From Holophagae bacterium (GTDB taxonomy: Bacteria; Acidobacteriota; Thermoanaerobaculia; Thermoanaerobaculales; Sulfomarinibacteraceae), in assembly GCA_030637505.1 (NCBI GenBank), contig DAOWGJ010000302.1, positions 1 through 5,377 of the forward strand: a stretch of DNA of 5,377 nt, given 5' to 3'. The notes under the pieces are model-generated. The model was not told the DNA's origin and made no database searches. It was given only the letters and a program-made list of their open reading frames with translations. Shown here piece by piece: positions 1-4,448 of the stretch. A program made the translations under genes and the position numbers. Numbering within the stretch: position 1 is the stretch's first letter; each line of letters starts with the position of its first letter.

Positions 1-694
1 AGTCCGAGGTCATCAAAAACTCGTGGTTGATCAAGTCGTCCCGGACGAAACCGTAATCCTCGAGGGTTCGACTGGTCGTCGTGTCATGGGAAAACTCGCC
101 CTGGTTGCGCCAGTATTCATCGGTGATCGTCCATTGGTCCTCATCGACCAGGATGATGAAGGTGCACAGAGTGCCGGCGGCTGATCCCAGCGTATCCAGG
201 GCGAATCTGACGCCGTTATCCAGGTCCTCGGAGCCGAGGGCCAAGAACCGGTGTGAGATCTCGGTCAGGGAGTTCTCCAGGCTTAATCGGCGAGCGGCGA
301 CCGCCTCGGCATTTTTTCGTTGTGTGATGTCGACAGCTGTCCCAATGCTGATGATCGCTCCGTCTTTTTCTACGTGGGCGTTGGTGAGGAAAATCCAGCC
401 GCTGGATCCATCCTTGGCCCGGAAGGGGACCTCGATCGGGTGCTCAAAGGGTGGATAGATTCCCAAATCGCGGTCGAATTCGGGGAGAATTGCGGAGACC
501 GCAGGATCGAACATATCGGAGATGTTCGTCGAGGCCAGCTCTTCCTGGCTATAGCCGGAGATCTCCGAGGCCGCGGCGTTGGTAAAGATGAACCGATTCC
601 TGCTGTAGGCAAAGACCCCAAAAGCCACGGATTCACCGAGGATCCGGAACCAGTCTGTACCAGGCTGAAAGGGGGTCTTGTCGAGGTCCTTCAT
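1..694 (-). CDS. PAS/GAF-domain sensory protein, N-terminal part (C-terminus beyond left edge)
   Basis: This is an open minus-strand frame of 231 complete codons that runs off the left edge with no stop, starting MKDLDKTPFQPGTDWFRILG. Residues about 13-127 read as a PAS sensory domain: an N-terminal helix, a core with FIFTNAAASEISGYSQEEL, and the typical closing strand and linker IGTAVDITQRK at 117-127. A short helical linker (about 128-145) leads into a GAF-like start at about 140-231 (EISHRFLALGSEDLD, then FALDTLGSAAGTLCTFIILVDED). No signal peptide or membrane segment is seen, so it is probably cytosolic. PAS-GAF modules of this type usually precede a histidine kinase, GGDEF/EAL or similar output; that part is not in the window, so the output is unknown. 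A purine-rich GGGAGGAG lies about 20 bases before the ATG, too far for an ideal ribosome binding site, so the exact start is less certain. An in-frame stop in the upstream repeat limits any extension to about 17 codons. It is transcribed divergently from the decarboxylase gene. Confidence 0.85.
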   Translation of the reverse strand, partial: MKDLDKTPFQPGTDWFRILGESVAFGVFAYSRNRFIFTNAAASEISGYSQEELASTNISDMFDPAVSAILPEFDRDLGIYPPFEHPIEVPFRAKDGSSGWIFLTNAHVEKDGAIISIGTAVDITQRKNAEAVAARRLSLENSLTEISHRFLALGSEDLDNGVRFALDTLGSAAGTLCTFIILVDEDQWTITDEYWRNQGEFSHDTTTSRTLEDYGFVRDDLINHEFLMTSD

Positions 695-736
695 AGAAAT
701 CTGGGTTGACGCTGTCTCCTCCCGCCAGTATAGAGG

Positions 737-776
737 AGCTTTCAGCTATCAGCTATCAGCGTTCGGCATTCCAGCC
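737..776. repeat. Short 7-bp tandem repeat in the divergent intergenic region
   Basis: Bases 737-760 contain AGCTTTC, AGCTATC, AGCTATC and a final AGC, about 3.4 units of 7 bp. Read on the minus strand the units are GCTGATA, GCTGATA and GCTGAAA. TTCCAGCC follows at 769-776, the reverse complement of the GGCTGGAA found in the repeat block after the decarboxylase gene. The block sits between the divergent starts of the sensor and decarboxylase genes. I do not recognise a named repeat family. No convincing promoter boxes for either gene were found in 695-825. Confidence 0.7.
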
Positions 777-815
777 TCCCTGATACCATCTTGCAGTGAA
801 TCTCGTTGGTTGAAT

Positions 816-819
816 GGAG
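816..819 (+). promoter_or_regulatory. Ribosome binding site that favours the second ATG of the decarboxylase
   Basis: GGAG lies six bases before the ATG at 826. The first in-frame ATG at 814 overlaps this GGAG and has no purine-rich site at a suitable distance upstream. The start is therefore placed at 826, which also gives an N-terminus (MEFPNLGAFLEAL) like that usual for UbiD proteins. Confidence 0.6.
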
Positions 820-825
820 CTCCAG

Positions 826-2625
826 ATGGAATTTCCAAATCTCGGGGCATTTCTCGAAGCTCTTCGTAGAAGTGACCAGCTCGCCGTCGTCGAGTGCCCT
901 GTGTCGGCGGACCTGGAGGTGGCGGAGATCCATCGAAGGGTCATCGCCGCAGGTGGGCCGGCGCTGCTGTTCACCGGGGTGGAGGGCGCCGAGATGCCGG
1001 TGGCGACAAATCTCTTTGGGACTGGCGGGCGGGCGGAGTTGGCCTTCGGGCGCAGGCCGGCGGAGTTGGTACGGCGGGTGGTGTCACTGCTTCAGACCGC
1101 CATGCCTCCGACTCTCGGGGATGTGTGGCGGGCGAGGGACGTGCTGGGTGCAGCACTAAGGACGGGGTCACGTTCCATTCGATCGGGGCCGGTTCTGGAC
1201 ATTGTCGACCACCGGCCTGATCTTGGCCGACTGCCGGCCCTGACATCGTGGTCCGAGGACGGTGGGCCCTTTGTCACTCTGCCGTTGGTCTATACCGAGC
1301 ACCCTGAGAACGGTTCGTCCAATCTGGGGATGTACAGGCTTCAGATCCACGATCGGGCTACGACGGGCATGCACTGGCAGATCGGCAAGGGTGGCGGGTT
1401 TCATCACCACGTCGCCGAGGCCGTAGGCGCAGCGCTCCCGGTGACGGTCTTTTTGGGAGGGCCGCCGGCGTTGATCCTGTCTGCGATCGCACCCCTGCCG
1501 GAGAATGTGCCCGAGCTGATGTTGGCCTCGGTGCTGGCCGGAGGTCGCCTGCGAAGGTGCCCCGGGCCGGGGACTCACTCCCTGATCGCCGAGACTGAGA
1601 TCGCTCTTATCGGCCGGGTTCCCGCCGGGGAGAGGAGACCGGAAGGGCCGTTCGGAGACCACTACGGCTACTACTCGCTGCAGCATCCCTACCCGATCTT
1701 TGAGGTTGAGGCGATCGCCAGGCGGCGCGATGCCGTTTTCCCTGCAACGGTCGTCGGCAAGCCGCGGCAGGAGGACTTCTTCATAGGCGACCAGCTGCAG
1801 GAATTACTGTCCCCGTTGTTTCCGCTGGTGATGCCCGGCGTCCGGGACCTGTGGTCCTACGGCGAGACCGGATACCACGCATTGGGCGCCGCCGTGGTCC
1901 GGGAGCGGTACGCCCGTGAGGCCATGGCCTCGGCATTCAGGATTCTCGGAGAGGGCCAACTCAGTCTGACCAAGTTCCTGCTCCTGACCGACCGTCCGGT
2001 GGACCTCAGGGATTTCAGGGCGACTCTGGAGTGCGTGCTGGAACGGACTCGTCCAGAGACCGATCTTTTCATTATTTCCAACGTGTCGATGGACACTCTG
2101 GATTATTCGGGTCCGGAGGTCAACCTGGGGTCCAAGGGGGTGTGGCTCGGTGTCGGCGATAAGATCAGAGAGTTGCCGCGAGAGTTTCAGGCGGCCGATG
2201 TGCCGAAGGGGATGAACGAAGCCCGTGTGTTCTGCGGTGGATGTTTAGTGGTTGGAGGCCCTTCCCATGCAGACGACCCGGACTTTCCGAGAAGGCTCAG
2301 TGAGCATCCGGCATTCGAAGACTGGCCGTTGGTCGTCGTCGTCGATGATGCTGTCAAGGCGACTGCGACGACGGCAGCCTTTTTGTGGACGACCTTTACC
2401 CGCTTCGAACCGGGGGCGGATGTACACGCTCGCTACCGGGTCGTTCGTCACCACCTGAGCTATCAGGCGCCGATCGTCATCGACGCGCGAATGAAGGGCG
2501 CCTATCCCGACGAACTCTTCTGTGATCCCGAGACCGCAAGCACCGTTTCCCGCCGCTGGAAAGAGTACTTTCCGGATGGGGGGGTCGAGATGGGTGACTC
2601 GGACGTCGGGCATTTGGATCGCTGA
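826..2625 (+). CDS. UbiD-family decarboxylase, menaquinone (futalosine pathway) MqnL-like
   Basis: A complete 599-residue UbiD-family (de)carboxylase, a cytosolic enzyme that uses prenylated FMN made by a UbiX-type partner to remove carboxylate from aromatic or unsaturated acids. Signature regions are NLGMYR (N166, R171), GMHWQIGKGGGFHHH (181-195), APLPENVPE with E230, and PEGPFGDHYGYYSLQHP with E273 and D278. R171, E273 and D278 match the Arg-Glu-Glu/Asp catalytic set known in the family (R173, E277, E282 in fungal Fdc1). The length near 600 and the stretches VVGKPRQEDFFIGDQLQE, LFPLVMPGVRDLWSYGETG and ILGEGQLSLTKF resemble, from memory, the long chlamydial-type UbiD assigned to menaquinone synthesis (MqnL, 1,4-dihydroxy-6-naphthoate formation). 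Family membership is very secure; the substrate is inferred. One oddity is Gly187 where E. coli UbiD-type enzymes have the metal-binding His. No other mqn gene or ubiX is in the window. A start at 814 would add four residues. Confidence 0.93.
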   Translation: MEFPNLGAFLEALRRSDQLAVVECPVSADLEVAEIHRRVIAAGGPALLFTGVEGAEMPVATNLFGTGGRAELAFGRRPAELVRRVVSLLQTAMPPTLGDVWRARDVLGAALRTGSRSIRSGPVLDIVDHRPDLGRLPALTSWSEDGGPFVTLPLVYTEHPENGSSNLGMYRLQIHDRATTGMHWQIGKGGGFHHHVAEAVGAALPVTVFLGGPPALILSAIAPLPENVPELMLASVLAGGRLRRCPGPGTHSLIAETEIALIGRVPAGERRPEGPFGDHYGYYSLQHPYPIFEVEAIARRRDAVFPATVVGKPRQEDFFIGDQLQELLSPLFPLVMPGVRDLWSYGETGYHALGAAVVRERYAREAMASAFRILGEGQLSLTKFLLLTDRPVDLRDFRATLECVLERTRPETDLFIISNVSMDTLDYSGPEVNLGSKGVWLGVGDKIRELPREFQAADVPKGMNEARVFCGGCLVVGGPSHADDPDFPRRLSEHPAFEDWPLVVVVDDAVKATATTAAFLWTTFTRFEPGADVHARYRVVRHHLSYQAPIVIDARMKGAYPDELFCDPETASTVSRRWKEYFPDGGVEMGDSDVGHLDR

Positions 2626-2652
2626 GAGGCTGGAAAGCTGGGACGCTGGGAC
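2621..2652 (+). repeat. Four 8-bp tandem units overlapping the decarboxylase stop codon
   Basis: The units read GCTGAGAG, GCTGGAAA, GCTGGGAC and GCTGGGAC, head to tail with no gap; the last two are identical. The TGA stop of the decarboxylase gene is inside the first unit. The GCTG core is shared with the minus-strand reading of the 7-bp repeats at 737-760, so similar repeats flank the gene in opposite orientation. A small hairpin (GGACG, loop GTCG, CGTCC, 2649-2662) starts in the last unit but has no T-run, so it is not a clear terminator. Confidence 0.7.
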
Positions 2653-2816
2653 GGTCGCGTCCTGGGGCGGATTGGCCTGGCCAGCGATGGCAAAGTCATC
2701 CATCGATCACTCACTCCCAACGGGATCGGGGAGTTGGTAGGTTGTGATCAGTGGGATCCACCATCAGTGTCGTAAAACTCTTGAAACCTGGAAAATCCTG
2801 AAACAGTGCATCGAGC

Positions 2817-2844
2817 TGGACAGGGGGTTAAAGTTTCTTATACT
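2817..2844 (+). promoter_or_regulatory. Predicted sigma-70-type promoter P1 of the regulator
   Basis: TGGACA at 2817-2822 matches five of six bases of the -35 consensus. TATACT at 2839-2844 matches five of six of the -10 consensus. The spacing is 16 bases and the DNA turns AT-rich here. Transcription would start near 2851 and produce a leader of about 265 bases before the regulator start codon. Prediction from sequence only. Confidence 0.5.
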
Positions 2845-2872
2845 TCTTATGCGATGTTAAATATGGTATACT
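2844..2872 (+). promoter_or_regulatory. Predicted extended -10 promoter P2 of the regulator
   Basis: TATACT at 2867-2872 is preceded by TGG at 2864-2866, the TGN extension that can replace a good -35 box. The -35 candidate TTCTTA (2844-2849) is poor but at the ideal 17-base spacing. It lies 28 bases downstream of P1 in the same orientation, so the two would act as tandem promoters. Start of transcription would fall near 2879. Confidence 0.45.
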
Positions 2873-2892
2873 TTTAAGAGGAAAAATATCCA

Positions 2893-2946
2893 ATGGTTTC
2901 TTGCCTCAGTTTCCCGGCTGCGAAAAAGGGCCCAGAAGATGAATAG
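2893..2946 (+). CDS. Possible 17-residue leader peptide frame
   Basis: A short frame, MVSCLSFPAAKKGPEDE, begins 21 bases after promoter box P2. AAGAGGA at 2876-2882 could be its ribosome binding site, with the GAGG core 11 bases before the ATG, slightly long. If P2 is used, this site would be at the very 5' end of the transcript. The peptide has no run of one amino acid as in classic attenuator peptides. It may be chance; it is listed because of its place between a promoter and a structured leader. Confidence 0.15.
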   Translation: MVSCLSFPAAKKGPEDE

Positions 2947-2959
2947 GACAAGGATCGAC

Positions 2960-3084
2960 TCTCATGCGCCGAAGGCTATTTGCCAACTCCGTGCAATCCT
3001 GCCGTCCCCAGGTAACGGCGTTTTTCGTGTGGTTCTTGATCGGGTTGGCAAGTTCAGTCCTCTGACCGGGAAAAGCGCATGAGA
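2960..3084 (+). ncRNA. Structured leader element upstream of the regulator (nested inverted repeats)
   Basis: Three inverted repeats are nested. The outer pair is a perfect 10-bp match, TCTCATGCGC (2960-2969) with GCGCATGAGA (3075-3084). The middle pair is 12 bp, ATTTGCCAACTC (2978-2989) with GGGTTGGCAAGT (3042-3053), containing two G-U pairs if read as RNA. The inner pair is GCCGT (3001-3005) with ACGGC (3015-3019). Together they would fold about 125 bases into one long arm, ending 22 bases before the regulator ribosome binding site. I do not recognise a known riboswitch class in it. It could be a cis-acting leader RNA or a small palindromic repeat element. Confidence 0.4.
3001..3025 (+). 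terminator. Weak terminator-like hairpin inside the leader
   Basis: GCCGT (3001-3005) can pair with ACGGC (3015-3019) around a 9-base loop, followed at once by G and five T residues (3021-3025). The stem is only five pairs (six with a T-G pair), so it is a weak candidate. Its place between the predicted promoters and the regulator would suit an attenuator better than a terminator for the decarboxylase gene. Confidence 0.25.
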
Positions 3085-3098
3085 ACGTCAACTGACGT
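3085..3098. promoter_or_regulatory. 14-bp palindrome, possible operator before the regulator gene
   Basis: ACGTCA and TGACGT are perfect 6-bp arms separated by AC. The palindrome ends 17 bases before the regulator start codon and begins right after the outer stem of the leader element. Such a site could bind a dimeric regulator, perhaps the LuxR-type protein itself, but LuxR-family sites vary and no second copy was noticed upstream of the neighbouring genes. Confidence 0.3.
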
Positions 3099-3105
3099 CT
3101 TGCTT

Positions 3106-3109
3106 GAGG
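3106..3109 (+). promoter_or_regulatory. Ribosome binding site that sets the regulator start
   Basis: GAGG lies six bases before the ATG at 3116. An earlier in-frame TTG at 3104 overlaps this site and has no good site of its own. The ATG at 3122 is too close to a weaker GAG. The start at 3116 is therefore preferred. Confidence 0.6.
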
Positions 3110-3115
3110 CTTGAG

Positions 3116-4306
3116 ATGCGAATGGCGGTCGACCCCGAGTTCGTCATCGGCTGCATCTATGAAGCCTTGTCCGATCCGGGCGTCTGGAACGCGGCTTTGG
3201 ACGCTGTACGCCCGATGTTCAAGGCGGATGCCGTGCTGCTCGTATACGGAAATCTTTTGGCGGCCGATTTCCGCATCGTCGGGGCAACCGGCTTCAATCC
3301 GGATGCCCTGAATGCGTACGCAGGCAATAATCTCAACGAAGACGAACTGATCCGTGAATCGATGGACGGCCCGGCCGGGATCATCGTGTCCAGTGGTCGT
3401 TCCTTTCGCGGAAAGTCCTTTTTCAGAACCAGCGTTTATCGGCGACTCCTGCAACCGAGTGATCTTTCCCACATAGCCGGTGCGGCGGCCGTGAACACGG
3501 GGGAGGCCCATGCCTCGTTGTGGATGGCTCGCTCGGAGAGGTCGCCCGATTTCTCCGTCCATGACATACACGCCTTCACGACCCTGCTGCCTCATTTTTC
3601 GCGCGCGATGACGGTGTATCACCGCATCTGCCGGGCCGAGTTGCGTACTGAGATGGCTGAGGGCGCCTTCGACAGATTGGCGGTTGGAGTTGTACTTCTC
3701 GACGTGAAGGGCGCCCCGGTCATGGTCAACCGCGAGGCCGAGCGTCTCGCCGCCAGGAAGGATGGCTTCGTCTTGAAGAGTGACAGGCTGGCGGCCGATC
3801 GGATGAATGACACGAAGAAGCTGCGAGACCTCATTCGTCGCGTTGGTTCCGGCGGTCCAGCAAGTGATTGGGCCGGGGCAGGTACAGTCCGATTGGCCAG
3901 GCCTTCGGGCCTCCCTGATCTCCATGTCGTCGTCCTCCCGCTTCCGAAGAGGTGCCAGCCCAACGACGGCGGCGGCGCAGCCGCCGTTCTCTTTGTCACC
4001 GATCCCGAGAAACCACAGAGCCTGGTGGACTCTCTCTTCGGCGATCTCTACGGACTCACTGATGCCGAAGTCCGGTTGGTGACAAGGCTCCTTGAGGGTG
4101 GCGGCCTCACTGCCGCAGCGGAAAAGCTCGGCCTGTCGCGCAACACTGTTCATTCCCAACTCGCCAGCGTGTTCCTGAAGACCGACACCAGGAGTCAGAG
4201 TGAGCTGTTGACACGTCTCCTCACCTGCGTTGCGCCCGTAGAGCCTCCCGACGAAACCTCTGGATATAACTTACCGGCGTTCAAACCGCGAAATATCCGC
4301 GAATAG
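3116..4306 (+). CDS. LuxR-type helix-turn-helix transcriptional regulator
   Basis: A 396-residue cytosolic DNA-binding regulator. The C-terminal region from about 314 (LTDAEVRLVTRLLEGGGLTAAAEKLGLSRNTVHSQL, continuing to LLTRLL near 372) is a LuxR/GerE helix-turn-helix with the usual LT-x-x-E opening and the recognition helix around LSRNTVHSQL (T344, V345). The first 165 or so residues look like a GAF-type sensory fold. After a helical linker, residues about 185-310 resemble a degenerate PAS domain (FDRLAVGVVLLDVKGAPVMVNREAERL). There is no receiver domain and no obvious autoinducer-binding signature, so the ligand is unknown. It follows a long leader with tandem promoter boxes and a palindrome, which suggests its own regulation. 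It could control the upstream decarboxylase or the downstream amidohydrolase, but this is inference. The DNA at 3966-3987, coding a Gly/Ala-rich linker, can form a strong hairpin. Confidence 0.92.
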   Translation: MRMAVDPEFVIGCIYEALSDPGVWNAALDAVRPMFKADAVLLVYGNLLAADFRIVGATGFNPDALNAYAGNNLNEDELIRESMDGPAGIIVSSGRSFRGKSFFRTSVYRRLLQPSDLSHIAGAAAVNTGEAHASLWMARSERSPDFSVHDIHAFTTLLPHFSRAMTVYHRICRAELRTEMAEGAFDRLAVGVVLLDVKGAPVMVNREAERLAARKDGFVLKSDRLAADRMNDTKKLRDLIRRVGSGGPASDWAGAGTVRLARPSGLPDLHVVVLPLPKRCQPNDGGGAAAVLFVTDPEKPQSLVDSLFGDLYGLTDAEVRLVTRLLEGGGLTAAAEKLGLSRNTVHSQLASVFLKTDTRSQSELLTRLLTCVAPVEPPDETSGYNLPAFKPRNIRE

Positions 4307-4307
4307 T

Positions 4308-4345
4308 CGGCGGGGCCGCCGGCTGCCTCTCACCCGTTTGGGTGA
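4308..4345 (+). terminator. Two hairpins just after the regulator stop codon
   Basis: CGGCGG (4308-4313) and CCGCCG (4316-4321) form a GC-rich inverted repeat starting two bases after the stop codon. TCACCC (4330-4335) and GGGTGA (4340-4345) form a second, perfect 6-bp stem with a GTTT loop. Neither is followed by a T-run, so they are not classic factor-independent terminators. They may stabilise the 3' end of the regulator message or slow polymerase. Confidence 0.35.
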
Positions 4346-4349
4346 TGCG

Positions 4350-4378
4350 TTGACAGCGGTGGAGCTCGATTTTCAAAG
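4350..4378 (+). promoter_or_regulatory. Possible promoter of the amidohydrolase gene (perfect -35, poor -10)
   Basis: TTGACA at 4350-4355 is a perfect -35 match about 95 bases before the amidohydrolase start. The best -10 candidates at the right distance (TTCAAA or TCAAAG, 4372-4378) match only three of six bases. A promoter here would need an activator to be strong. It suggests separate expression from the regulator, but the evidence is weak. Confidence 0.25.
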
Positions 4379-4448
4379 AGAGACAACCGAATGATCACCA
4401 CTCTGCGCGGGCCCGCAGCCAAGAGCCGGCGCATCAAAGGGAGCCTCG

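Larger units (their letters stand above)
2626..3115. other. 490-base noncoding region between the decarboxylase and regulator genes
   Basis: I find no convincing protein gene here on either strand. From left to right it holds the end of the 8-bp repeats, about 150 bases without a recognisable signal (2663-2815), tandem promoter-like boxes (2817-2872), a possible 17-codon leader reading frame (2893-2946), nested inverted repeats (2960-3084) with a small terminator-like hairpin, and a 14-bp palindrome (3085-3098) before the regulator. The stretch around 2830-2890 is distinctly AT-richer than the genes. No clear factor-independent terminator for the decarboxylase gene was found. Confidence 0.75.

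Noticed and set aside
81..709. Plus-strand frames at 81-458 and 320-709
   Set aside because: The minus strand here encodes a clear PAS domain continuing off the left edge. The plus frames are low-complexity shadows of it.
1168..1686. Minus-strand frame of 172 codons inside the decarboxylase gene
   Set aside because: Antisense to the most conserved part of a UbiD protein and without any family signature.
2713..2734. Inverted repeat ACTCCC/GGGAGT as terminator of the decarboxylase gene
   Set aside because: The stem is only six pairs with a 10-base loop, a competing pairing exists (CCAAC/GTTGG), and no T-run follows.
2978..3053. Integron attC site suggested by CCAAC...GTTGG arms
   Set aside because: The arms do not fit the RYYYAAC/GTTRRRY core sites, no second L box pair is seen, and no integrase is present.
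3966..3987. Strong hairpin ACGGCGGC/GCCGCCGT inside the regulator gene
   Set aside because: It is explained by Gly and Ala codons in a linker region of a GC-rich gene; no sign that it acts as a regulatory element.
2906..4159. Minus-strand open frame of 417 codons antisense to the regulator
   Set aside because: Its translation shows no recognisable domain, while the plus strand encodes a clear LuxR-type regulator. Long antisense frames are common in GC-rich genes.
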